A DNA stretch of 64,000 nt, from positions 30,565 through 94,564 of the forward strand of contig JAZQHT010000015.1 of assembly GCA_045540715.1 (NCBI GenBank), given 5' to 3'. The first letter of the stretch is position 1. Each line of letters starts with the position of its first letter. The notes under the pieces are model-generated. The model was not told where the DNA came from, did no database searches, and saw nothing but the letters and a program-made list of their open reading frames with translations. The DNA comes from UMGS1279 sp045540715. Lineage in GTDB: Bacteria > Bacillota > Clostridia > Oscillospirales > Acutalibacteraceae. The translations under genes and the position numbers were made by a program. Below are positions 34,526 to 43,300 of this stretch, piece after piece.

Positions 34526-36915
34526 TGAGTTACGATTTTAAAGAAATTGAAAAAAAGTGGCAGGATATTTGGGATGAAAAAGAACCCTTTAAAGCCGAAA
34601 ATAATAGTAAAAAACCAAAATATTTTGCGCTTGTAGAATTCCCTTATCCATCAGCACAAGGCCTACACGTTGGCCACCCAAGAAGCTATACAGCCTTAGA
34701 TATTATTGCACGTCAAAAGCGTTTAAACGGTTTTAACGTTTTATATCCAATGGGTTGGGACGCATTTGGTCTTCCAACAGAAAACTTTGCAATTAAAACA
34801 CATATCCACCCTGAAATTGTAACTAAAAATAACGTTGAAAACTTTAAAAGACAGCTTAAAATGCTAGGCTTCTCTTTCGACTGGTCAAGAGAGGTTAATA
34901 CTACCGACCCAAGCTATTTTAAATGGACACAATGGATCTTTTTAAAACTTTTCGAAAAAGGTCTTGCTTATAAAAAAGAAATGGCTGTTAACTGGTGTAC
35001 TTCTTGTAAGTGCGTACTTGCTAACGAAGAAGTTGTTAACGGTGTTTGCGAACGTTGCGGAAGCGAAGTTGTAAGAAAAGTAAAAAGTCAATGGATGCTT
35101 AAAATTACCGATTATGCAGATAGACTTCTTTCTGATTTAGACGACCTTGATTTTATTGACAGAGTTAAAATTCAACAACGCAACTGGATCGGTCGTTCAA
35201 CAGGTGCTGAAGTTAACTTTAAAACAACTGCGGGGGATGAACTAACCGTTTATACCACTCGTCCCGATACACTTTTTGGCGCAACCTATATGGTTATTGC
35301 TCCCGAACACCCACTTATTGATAAATGGGATATTAAAAACATAGACGAAGTTAAAGCATATCGTGAAGCAGCAGCAAGAAAGAGCGACTTTGAAAGAACC
35401 GAAGTTCAAAAAGATAAAACGGGTGTTAAACTTGACGGCGTTATGGCAATTAACCCACTAACCCAAAAAGAAATTCCAATCTTTGTTTCAGATTACGTTT
35501 TAATTTCTTATGGCACAGGCGCTATTATGGCAGTTCCTGCTCACGATACCAGAGACTATGATTTTGCAAAGCAATTTAATTTACCAATTATTGAAGTAGT
35601 TTCCGGCGGCGATATTGAAAAAGAAGCCTTTACAGATTGCGAAACAGGCATTATGGTAAATTCCGGTTTCTTAAACGGCTTATCTGTTGAAGAAGCAAAG
35701 GTAAAAATTAAAGAATATTTAACCGAAAAAGGTATTGGACACGAAAAGGTTAACTACAAATTGCGTGACTGGGTATTTTCTCGTCAACGTTACTGGGGCG
35801 AACCTATTCCCCTTGTTTACTGTGAAAAATGTGGCTGGGTACCCGTTCCCGAAAGCGAATTACCATTAACTTTACCACACACCGATAGTTTTGAACCCAC
35901 CGAAGAAGGCGAAAGCCCACTTGCAAAACTAACCGACTGGGTAAATACCACCTGTCCTCATTGCGGTGGCAAAGCAAAACGCGAAACCGATACTATGCCA
36001 CAATGGGCCGGTTCTTCTTGGTACTTCTTACGTTATTGCGACCCACACTGCGATACAGCACTTGCCTCTAGTGAAGCACTAGATTATTGGATGCCTGTTG
36101 ACTGGTATAACGGCGGTATGGAACACACAACACTTCATTTACTATATAGCCGTTTTTGGCATAAGGTACTTTATGATATTGGTGTTGTTAAATGCAAAGA
36201 ACCTTATGCAAAGCGTACCTCTCACGGTATGATTTTGGGCGAAAATAACGAGAAGATGAGCAAATCTCGCGGTAACGTTGTTAACCCCGATGATATTGTT
36301 AACGAATACGGCGCAGATACAATGCGCTTATATGAAATGTTTATTGGCGACTTTGAAAAGGCAGCTCCTTGGAAGAAAGACTCCATTAAAGGTTGTAAGA
36401 GATTTTTAGACCGCGCCGAAGGACTTCGTTATATCTTAACCGATGGCGACAAATATTCTAAAGAGCTTGAAACCGCCTTCCATAAAGCCATTAAAAAGGT
36501 AACAAGCGATATTGAAAACCTAAAAATGAATACCGCTATTGCTACATTAATGAGCCTTCTTAACGATATTTACGCAAAAGGTAGTATTAATAAAAAAGAA
36601 TATATAGATTTCTTAATTATGCTTAACCCATTTGCCCCACACTTAACAGAAGAGCTATATAATATTGAAACCGGTTTATATTTGCATAACGCCGCTTGGC
36701 CAAAATACGATGAAGCACTATGCGAAGAAAACACAGTTGAAATTGTTATTCAGTTAATGGGTAAAATTAAAGCTCGTGCGGTTGTTGCAACCAATATTTC
36801 TAAAGAAGACGCGATTTTATTAGCTAAAAAAGAACTAGCAGCTGATTTAGAAGGCAAAACAGTACTTAAAGAAATTTACGTTCCCGGTAAACTAGTAAAC
36901 ATCGTTGCAAAATAA
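34525..36915 (+). CDS. leuS: Leucyl-tRNA synthetase
   Basis: A 796-residue class I aminoacyl-tRNA synthetase. It has the HIGH-type motif LHVGHPRSYTA, zinc-type Cys clusters (CTSCKCVLAN with CERCG; CEKCG and CPHCGGKA), the CP1 editing domain (TTRPDTLFGATYMVIAPEHP) and KMSKSRGNVVNPDDI. Length is normal for bacterial LeuS. The start overlaps the rsfS stop. No T-box leader was seen before it, so it is probably expressed from upstream promoters. A terminator follows directly. Confidence 0.97.
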   Translation: MSYDFKEIEKKWQDIWDEKEPFKAENNSKKPKYFALVEFPYPSAQGLHVGHPRSYTALDIIARQKRLNGFNVLYPMGWDAFGLPTENFAIKTHIHPEIVTKNNVENFKRQLKMLGFSFDWSREVNTTDPSYFKWTQWIFLKLFEKGLAYKKEMAVNWCTSCKCVLANEEVVNGVCERCGSEVVRKVKSQWMLKITDYADRLLSDLDDLDFIDRVKIQQRNWIGRSTGAEVNFKTTAGDELTVYTTRPDTLFGATYMVIAPEHPLIDKWDIKNIDEVKAYREAAARKSDFERTEVQKDKTGVKLDGVMAINPLTQKEIPIFVSDYVLISYGTGAIMAVPAHDTRDYDFAKQFNLPIIEVVSGGDIEKEAFTDCETGIMVNSGFLNGLSVEEAKVKIKEYLTEKGIGHEKVNYKLRDWVFSRQRYWGEPIPLVYCEKCGWVPVPESELPLTLPHTDSFEPTEEGESPLAKLTDWVNTTCPHCGGKAKRETDTMPQWAGSSWYFLRYCDPHCDTALASSEALDYWMPVDWYNGGMEHTTLHLLYSRFWHKVLYDIGVVKCKEPYAKRTSHGMILGENNEKMSKSRGNVVNPDDIVNEYGADTMRLYEMFIGDFEKAAPWKKDSIKGCKRFLDRAEGLRYILTDGDKYSKELETAFHKAIKKVTSDIENLKMNTAIATLMSLLNDIYAKGSINKKEYIDFLIMLNPFAPHLTEELYNIETGLYLHNAAWPKYDEALCEENTVEIVIQLMGKIKARAVVATNISKEDAILLAKKELAADLEGKTVLKEIYVPGKLVNIVAK

Positions 36916-36920
36916 TAACA

Positions 36921-36953
36921 AAATAAGTCGGACAAAAGTCCGACTTATTTTTT
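36921..36953 (+). terminator. Rho-independent terminator after leuS
   Basis: Stem AAATAAGTCGGAC / GTCCGACTTATTT with loop AAAA, followed by further T's. It ends the long plus-strand housekeeping operon. Confidence 0.93.
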
Positions 36954-37061
36954 CTTGCAATTAAGGGTAATAACATATATAATTATAATAGTGTGAAAAA
37001 GATTGACATTTTTATATGCTTTTTATGGCATAATATAATAAAACTTTAAAAGGTGAACATT

Positions 37062-37616
37062 TTGGAAAGAGAAACTACGTTTCAGGGTGTGGGTTCGTTA
37101 AACTACCGCGCCGAAATTAAAATTTTAATATGTTATATTTTATCGGCTTTAAAAGAGCCGGTACCCGAAACCGAGCTTACGCAGGTGCTTCATTACGAAG
37201 GCATTACAAATTATTTTGACGGTGCCGAAGCCATTTCTGAGCTTATTAAAAACGAGTGCATTAAAGAATATAACGGTGGCTTTGTTGTAACTGAAAAGGG
37301 TGCCGACTTAGCTGAAACCTTAAAAAATTCGGTTGCAAAAAGCGTGCGCGAACGTGCTATTAAGGTTGTTGCACGTATGCTTGCCCGCCGCAGACACGAA
37401 AAAGAAACCGATATTGAAATTACAAAGGTTGAGCGTGGCTACAACGTTTCTTTAAATATTATTGAGGGCGAAAATTCGCTACTAAAACTTTCAATAAACG
37501 TTGCCGACGATATTTCGGCAAACTTTATTAAAGACCGCATTTTAGAAGACCCGGCTTACGTTTACGCAGGCCTTATTGAATTATTATTAGACGAAGATAT
37601 TAACTATAAAAAATAA
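37062..37616 (+). CDS. DUF4364 family protein (winged-helix-like)
   Basis: About 184 residues from TTG 37062. The upstream in-frame GTG at 37053 lies within the SD AAAGGTGA, so the TTG is preferred. The start FQGVGSLNYRAEIKILICYIL and the helix-turn-helix-like N-terminal half match DUF4364, a Clostridia-typical family of possible transcriptional regulators. The C-terminal half (about 110-184) is an alpha/beta domain containing VERGYNVSLNIIEGE. A TTGACA at about 37003 and TATAAT-like bases at about 37027-37037 lie upstream, but the spacing is not ideal. The gene stands alone; function unknown. Confidence 0.75.
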   Translation: MERETTFQGVGSLNYRAEIKILICYILSALKEPVPETELTQVLHYEGITNYFDGAEAISELIKNECIKEYNGGFVVTEKGADLAETLKNSVAKSVRERAIKVVARMLARRRHEKETDIEITKVERGYNVSLNIIEGENSLLKLSINVADDISANFIKDRILEDPAYVYAGLIELLLDEDINYKK

Positions 37617-37681
37617 AAATTCCTCAAACTTTCGTTTAAGAAATTAGCCATTAGAAAAAAACAAAAACGCGAGAGAAAAAA

Positions 37682-37717
37682 TAAAAAAGAACCTCAATTA
37701 CGCGAACTGCGTGTCGA
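37682..37717 (-). terminator. Rho-independent terminator of the tRNA-Thr gene
   Basis: Read on the minus strand, CCTCGA and TTGAGG close an outer stem, with an inner ACGC/GCGT stem, followed by TTCTTTTTT. It lies 10 bases downstream of the tRNA 3' end. Confidence 0.75.
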
Positions 37718-37727
37718 GGCTCTCGAC

Positions 37728-37802
37728 TGGAGCTGATGGTCGGAATCGAACCGACAACCTGCTCATTACGAATGAGCTGCTCTGCCATTGAGCCACATCA
37801 GC
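37728..37802 (-). tRNA. tRNA-Thr (anticodon CGT)
   Basis: Read on the minus strand, the cloverleaf is complete. The acceptor is GCTGATG paired with CATCAGC, the D arm GCTC/GAGC, the anticodon stem GCTCA/TGAGC with loop TTCGTAA (anticodon CGT, reading ACG), and the T arm GTCGG-TTCGATT-CCGAC. Discriminator T is followed by an encoded CCA. The length is 75 bases. It is transcribed opposite to its neighbours and has its own terminator. Confidence 0.95.
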
Positions 37803-37855
37803 ATGTCCTTTGATATTATACTAACAAAAAACAAATTAGTCAAGGGGAGAGAAAA

Positions 37856-38254
37856 ATGAAAACACCCGAAAATGCAAGTAAATTAGCACTTAATTTAATA
37901 GCTTTAAGAAAGTCAATGGGTTTAACACAAAGCAGAGTAGCAGAGGCTATAAACATTAAACGCTCAACCTATGCTTACTATGAACGCGATACAATGCCAC
38001 CAGTTGAAATTATTGAAAAACTAGCAAAAATTTACCGCACAACACCAAGTCGCATAATGTTTCCTAACGAAGAAGAAAAAGAAGAAGGCGGCATAATTGT
38101 ACGCGATGAGGGTGGTATATCACCACCCAAAATTGAATTCGCGACCCTTACAAGTAGCGAACAAGATTTGCTTATTAAAGCAAGGCTCTTAAACGAAGAC
38201 GAAAAGCAGGAACTTTTAGAAAAATTAGACGAACTATTATCTCGTGCAGAATAA
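37856..38254 (+). CDS. XRE-family helix-turn-helix transcriptional regulator
   Basis: A 132-residue regulator with an N-terminal Cro/C1-type HTH at about residues 10-65: LIALRKSMGLTQSRVAEAIN, then IKRSTYAYYERDTMPP and a final helix ending SRIMFP. The C-terminal 60 residues are acidic and helical with no recognised sensor. SD GGGGAGAG is 5 bases before ATG. It stands alone, divergent from the tRNA, with a bidirectional terminator behind it. Targets unknown. Confidence 0.88.
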   Translation: MKTPENASKLALNLIALRKSMGLTQSRVAEAINIKRSTYAYYERDTMPPVEIIEKLAKIYRTTPSRIMFPNEEEKEEGGIIVRDEGGISPPKIEFATLTSSEQDLLIKARLLNEDEKQELLEKLDELLSRAE

Positions 38255-38255
38255 C

Positions 38256-38284
38256 AAAAGACCACAGTTTACTGTGGTCTTTTA
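38256..38284. terminator. Bidirectional terminator between XRE gene and pgeF
   Basis: Stem AAAAGACCACAG / CTGTGGTCTTTT with loop TTTA; A-run on one side and T-run on the other serve both convergent genes. Confidence 0.9.
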
Positions 38285-38300
38285 ATTTATAATAAAGGTT

Positions 38301-39122
38301 TTATTTTAAGCATATAATTGCGGCGTTGTTTCCGCGTTCGCCCTTTGTTGCACGGTGAGAGTGAAAAATATTCGGGTTACAGTTGGTGCATAAATCTGTA
38401 ACTGTAATATTTTCCGGTTTTACGCCTGCATGCAGTAAAATCTGGCGGTTGGTTTCCCATAAATCTAACTGATATTTGCCGTTTTCTTTTTTATAATAAA
38501 TGCTTTCTTTGTTTAAATATTTTATTTTATCAATTTCATTTATAACGGTATCGTCAACCTCGTAACAGTCTTTGCAAATGCTTGGCGCAATTATAACAAT
38601 TAAGTCTTTGGGGTTAGTGCCAAACTCTTTTGCCATTTTGTTAACCGTTTTAAGCCCAATTTCTAAAACGGTGCCTTTCCACCCAGCGTGCGAAGCCGCA
38701 ATTACTTTTCTTTTTGGGTCGTAAAAAAGTAGCGGCACACAGTCGGCAAATTGTGTTACAAGTCCAACACCTTTAAGATTTGTAATAACGCCGTCAATAT
38801 CGTTATAATCGCGTTCTTTTATAATGCCCTTGCCAATATCTTCATTTTTTATAACCATTAAATTATCGGTGTGTGTTTGATGCGAAAAAACCAATTTCTC
38901 GTGGTCGATTTCTAAAGCGGAGCACACGCGCTTAAAGTTTTCCAAAACCCTTTCTTTACTGTCGCCATTAGAAAAAGACATATTAAGGGTGCTGTATTTA
39001 CCTTCGCTTACCCCACCAATGCGTGTTGTAAAGCAAGCTTTAACCCCCAAAGTAGAAAGCTCTGGAAAGGTAATTAGCATTACCCCATCTTTATTTAAAA
39101 TTTCGTGTTTTGTACTTAGCAT
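38301..39122 (-). CDS. pgeF: Peptidoglycan editing factor PgeF (YfiH/laccase-domain family)
   Basis: A 273-residue member of the YfiH/PgeF family (polyphenol oxidase/laccase-domain), linked to purine nucleoside chemistry and to editing of wrongly incorporated Ser in peptidoglycan precursors. Key motifs are FSHQTHTDNLMVI, AASHAGWKGTVLEIG, CKDCYEVDD and NPNIFHSHRATKGERGNN. The start at 39122 is chosen because GGAGGA lies about 8 bases upstream; a longer reading from 39161 would include that SD. It ends at a shared bidirectional terminator. Single gene. Confidence 0.9.
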   Translation of the reverse strand: MLSTKHEILNKDGVMLITFPELSTLGVKACFTTRIGGVSEGKYSTLNMSFSNGDSKERVLENFKRVCSALEIDHEKLVFSHQTHTDNLMVIKNEDIGKGIIKERDYNDIDGVITNLKGVGLVTQFADCVPLLFYDPKRKVIAASHAGWKGTVLEIGLKTVNKMAKEFGTNPKDLIVIIAPSICKDCYEVDDTVINEIDKIKYLNKESIYYKKENGKYQLDLWETNRQILLHAGVKPENITVTDLCTNCNPNIFHSHRATKGERGNNAAIICLK

Positions 39123-39184
39123 AAAAATAATTCCTCCACCGCAAACGCGGTTCTCGCGCAAGGCAATAAATGGTTTTAATTAGG

Positions 39185-39230
39185 CCCCTTTGTGTAAAGG
39201 GGGCTGGCACCGTAGGTGACTGGGGGATTG
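39185..39230. repeat. Dispersed two-hairpin repeat (copy 1)
   Basis: Stem CCCCTTT/AAAGGGG (39185-39202) is followed by GCTGG, a small stem CACC/GGTG with loop GTA, and then ACTGGGGGATTG. The same architecture recurs at 63747-63798 with different stem bases but a conserved GGATTG tail. The compensating base changes in the stems suggest a family of small folded elements of a kind I recall from Clostridia genomes. It contains no gene. Confidence 0.65.
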
Positions 39231-39375
39231 TAAATTAACACCCCCACAACTATTACATTTATATTTTATCACACAGTATGTTTTTTTACAACAAACATAA
39301 AAAATAAAACGCAAAGTGATTTTACCTTAATATTTTTGGCAATACTTATTTTATAAAAATAAGGGGGATGCCACT

Positions 39376-40140
39376 TTGCAATATAATAAGGTTAGTATTT
39401 GCGGCGTAGATACAAGTAAGCTAACGGTTTTAAAAGAAAAAGAAAAAATGGAGCTTTTAATAAAGGCAAGAAACGGTGATGATAATGCCCGCAACAATTT
39501 AATTAACGGCAACTTGCGGCTTGTTCTTTCGGTGGTGCAGCGCTTTTTAAACCGCGGCGAAGCACCCGATGATCTTTTTCAGGTTGGGTGCATAGGCCTT
39601 ATTAAAGCCATTGATAATTTTGATATAAGCCAAAACGTGCGTTTTTCTACCTACGCAGTGCCCATGATAATCGGCGAAATTCGGCGCTTTTTAAGAGATA
39701 ACAGTATGATGAGGGTTAGCCGCTCAATAAAAGATATGGCATATCACGCAATGAAAGCCAAAGAAATTTTACAAGCCGAGAAAAAAGCTGAGCCCACCAT
39801 TTCAGAAATTGCCGAATATTTAAAGGCCGACCGCATTGACGTGGTAATAGCGCTTGAAAGCATTACCGCTCCTATGAGCTTATACGAGCCGGTTTTTTCT
39901 GATAATGGCGATAGCTTATATGTGCTTGACCAAATTGGCGACCGCAACGAAGAAGGCAACTGGCTTGACGAAATATCTTTAAAAGAAATTTTAAAATCTT
40001 TAAACGAAAGAGAAAAAACCATTGTGAAACTTCGTTTTTACGAGGGCAAAACTCAAATGGAGGTTTCAAAAATAATCGGCATTTCTCAAGCACAGGTTTC
40101 CCGGCTTGAAAAAGGGGTAATTGATAAAATTAAAGCGTAA
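39376..40140 (+). CDS. sigG: Sporulation sigma factor SigG
   Basis: A 254-residue sigma-70 family factor for late forespore gene expression. The start TTG 39376 follows SD AAGGGGG. The N-terminus, with KVSICGVDTSKL, is the SigG signature. Region 2 shows LRLVLSVVQRFLNRGEAPDD, DLFQVGCIGLIKAIDNFD and NVRFSTYAVPMIIGEIRRFL. Region 4 ends with GKTQMEVSKIIGISQAQVSR. The spoIIG partner genes sigE and spoIIGA are not adjacent. It shows that the organism belongs to an endospore-forming lineage. No promoter could be assigned with confidence. Confidence 0.93.
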   Translation: MQYNKVSICGVDTSKLTVLKEKEKMELLIKARNGDDNARNNLINGNLRLVLSVVQRFLNRGEAPDDLFQVGCIGLIKAIDNFDISQNVRFSTYAVPMIIGEIRRFLRDNSMMRVSRSIKDMAYHAMKAKEILQAEKKAEPTISEIAEYLKADRIDVVIALESITAPMSLYEPVFSDNGDSLYVLDQIGDRNEEGNWLDEISLKEILKSLNEREKTIVKLRFYEGKTQMEVSKIIGISQAQVSRLEKGVIDKIKA

Positions 40141-40206
40141 AAACCCTTGCAATTTCTCCTAAAATATGGTAAAAATAAATTAGGAACTCCAAGGGAGGTG
40201 CTATGT

Positions 40207-40305
40207 ATGAAAATTCTTTTAATTTCAATTAACGGAATTCTTATGCGTGAGCCACCCTTGTACAAAAAACAAGGTAAACTTAAGTTATCCAATGCTCGCG
40301 CATAA
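40207..40305 (+). CDS. Possible 32-residue leader peptide before the RHS gene
   Basis: A short ORF with a strong SD (GGGAGGTG, 40193-40200) six bases before ATG 40207. It encodes 32 residues starting MKILLISINGILMREPPLYK and ending KLSNARA. Its stop TAA (40303-40305) lies inside the left arm of the strong terminator at 40298-40330, so a ribosome ending here would cover that arm. A weak promoter-like TTGCAA/TAAAAA pair with a 17-base spacer lies at 40146-40174. No family was recognised. It could be a genuine small protein or a chance ORF, but the SD is better than most in the window. Confidence 0.45.
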   Translation: MKILLISINGILMREPPLYKKQGKLKLSNARA

Positions 40306-40330
40306 GCTTAATTGCTTATGCGCTTTTTTT
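40298..40330 (+). terminator. Strong intrinsic terminator (possible attenuator) before the RHS gene
   Basis: A perfect 10-bp stem GCGCATAAGC / GCTTATGCGC with loop TTAATT is followed by seven T's. It lies 33 bases upstream of the RHS start codon and overlaps the end of the small ORF. It could simply end sigG transcription or attenuate the RHS gene. Confidence 0.9.
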
Positions 40331-40362
40331 GTTTGTGTTTAAAGAAAAAACGGAGGATAATT

Positions 40363-43300
40363 ATGAAGAACAATAAGTTTACTTTGCGGCTTATTTCTAT
40401 CATTCTTACTTTCTCCATGATTTTAACTTCTTTGCCAATATCGGTTACTGCTGAAACAGATACTTTAACAGAAGAACCTATATTGGACACTACTGAAACC
40501 TCCGAAATAAAAGAAGCAACGATTATAGAGGAGATAGAAGAAAAGCGCGAACCAAACGTTAAGCACTTTTTACTTAGTGACGGCACATATACTGCCGCCG
40601 TCTATGATGAAGACGTGCATGTTTTAGAAGAAGATGGAAGCTATTCTGAAATAGATAACAGTTTAATTGATGATGGTTCGGACTTAAAAGCCAAGAACGG
40701 CAAAAACGATATTAAGCTTTCTAATAATACTAATTCCAGCAAGCTTGTAAAAATGAATATTGGCGGCTATAAGTTAAGCTGGAACTTTGAAGATATAAAT
40801 AAAACTAAATCTGCAAAAATTAAGAATAAAGAAACTAAAGAGCTTACGGGTGATGAAAAGCACTTAACCATTACAAACAATAAAGGTTATGCTTATTTTG
40901 AAAACGCTTTTGATAACGTTGATTTAGAGTATATTATCGGTACAAATAGCGTTAAAGAAAATATTATATTAAAACAAAAAGGTGCTAAAAGTACGTATAT
41001 TGTTAATTATAATATTGATAATTTAACGGCAGTTCAAACCGATAGTAAAACAATAACACTTTATGATGGCGAAAACCCTGTTTTTACGCTTTCGGCCCCT
41101 GTTATGACCGATAGTGTAGGTGAAAGTTCTAACGATTTAACTCTAACGTTAGTTGAGCAAAATAATAAAAAGCTCAAGGTTCAAATTACCGCTAACGAAG
41201 ATTGGTTAAATTCTGATGATAGGGTTTATCCCGTAACGTTAGATCCTGTTGCGGTGTTTATGTTGGGCGCAACAAATATTTCGTATAAATATTCTTACAC
41301 TAATACAAGTGTAACCGAAAGTGCACCGGGTACACTTTACGTTGGTTATTCACTAGGATATACCGGAACAAACTGCTCGGCAGTAAAACTAAACACCTTG
41401 CCAACGCTATCAAATGGCGACATGATTTATAAAGCACAAATTATGTTGTATTTGAACGAGTTCCAACATGGCACTAGCAATTCGGGTGGCTTTATAAACG
41501 TTGATTTACACGAAATTACTTCCGCTTGGTCGGGGTTTAGTGCTTCAACCATTTACGTTAAAGGCAATACACCGGTAAGTAGTAGCACAGTAATAGATTA
41601 TCAAAAAGCATCTGCCGCATTAGAAGATAAGCATGCTACTTGGGATATTACAGCGCTTGTTAAAAAGTGGTATAGCAATAGTGCTACCAACAAAGGTTTT
41701 GTTTTAAAAGCAAGCAATATGGTAACAACCGACGATAATATTGCTTGGTATGCAAATCCTGCTAATACCTCAAATGGAGATTATTATAAATCTCCGGCAT
41801 TTGCAATTTATTATTTAAACCATAAAGGCATAGAAAATTATTGGTCGTTTACTAATTTTACCGCAGGAACGGGTTCAGCTTACGTTAATAACTATACCGG
41901 CAATTTGGTGTATAGCGTTCCTGTAATTTCTACTACAAGCGAAAATATGCCGGCATCTGTTGTGCTAACGTACAATAGTATTCAGTCGGGACATTTTCCA
42001 AATTCAATTTGCGGTGCAGGATTTAGAACTAATTACGATATTAAGGTTTCTTACTTAACGCCCGGCGTTGGTCTAAACGACGAACTGCAAGCACTTGATT
42101 ATTACTATACAATAGAAGATGCCGACGGTACCGTGCACTATATGAAATCGGTAGATGGTCACACCGGCGGCACTCATAAAGACGAAGATGGTTTAGGTTG
42201 GACGCTTGCATATTGTTCAACCGGCGATCCGTACGTGTTAACCGATAAAGACAATAATAAATGGCACTTTAATAATAGAGGCCGTCTTGTTGGTATTTAT
42301 AGCAACCAATCGAGTGATCATATAACCCTAACTTATGATTCAACAGGTTACGTTTTGCAAAGCGTAACAGATGGCGCCGGTAACACATTAACCTTTACAA
42401 GAAATCAATATAATGCTATACTAAATATAGCGGATGAATTTGGTAGAAAAGTATATTTTAGTTATAGTAATGCCGGTCTTAAAAAGATAACATATTATGA
42501 CGGCACATCCGTGAATATGGTTTATGATAGCAGTTATAAGATGACCGAAATTGTATCTCCCGACGATACGGCAATTGGTATTAGCTACATTTCCTCAGGC
42601 GAGGCTAACGAAAAACATAGAGTAAGCCAAGTAACAGAATATTCTGCTAAAGACGAAAACGGCGCAAGAACAAGCCAAAACTCACTTACTTTTGCGTATA
42701 ATAAAGACAATACAACAAATATAACTAATAGCCTTAACGAAACTACTACCTACGTGTTTGATAATTTAGGTAGGCAAATTTCCGCATATTCTAATGAATA
42801 TGGGGCTTCTTCGAGTTCTTGGCAAAGTCTTGGCACGGATGCTACAATTAATGATGCAAATTATAAAAACAATAAGCTTTTAGCAAGTTATAGTGCCGAA
42901 AAATTAACGGCTAACCATATTTGGAACCATAGTTTTGAAGCTAACGTGCTTGCTGGTATGACTAACACAACTAACGATGGCACAAACCATTACGTTTTAA
43001 CAACCGAAGAAAAATATTATGGAAGCCAAAGCGTTAAGGTTAATCATACAAGTGCATCAACAAGTGATAGTATTACTCAAACGGTAGAAAACCTAACGGC
43101 CGGAACTTACACCTATTCGGCTTACGTAAAAGCAAGTAATATTGTGGGTAATGGCGGTGGATATATTAAGGCCACCTATGTTGATGCAAACGGTGTTTCT
43201 CAAACTGTAAAAAGTGAATATATTAAAACCACTAACGGTTGGCAAAGGGTTAATATAAAACTTGATAACGTTGCCGCAGGCAGTGTTAATATAACACTTG

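Noticed and set aside
34150..34530. T-box leader for leuS
   Set aside because: leuS starts inside the rsfS stop; there is no leader, specifier stem or T-box sequence.
39181..39260. Insertion sequence end
   Set aside because: No transposase, target duplication or terminal repeat was found; it is a short folded repeat.
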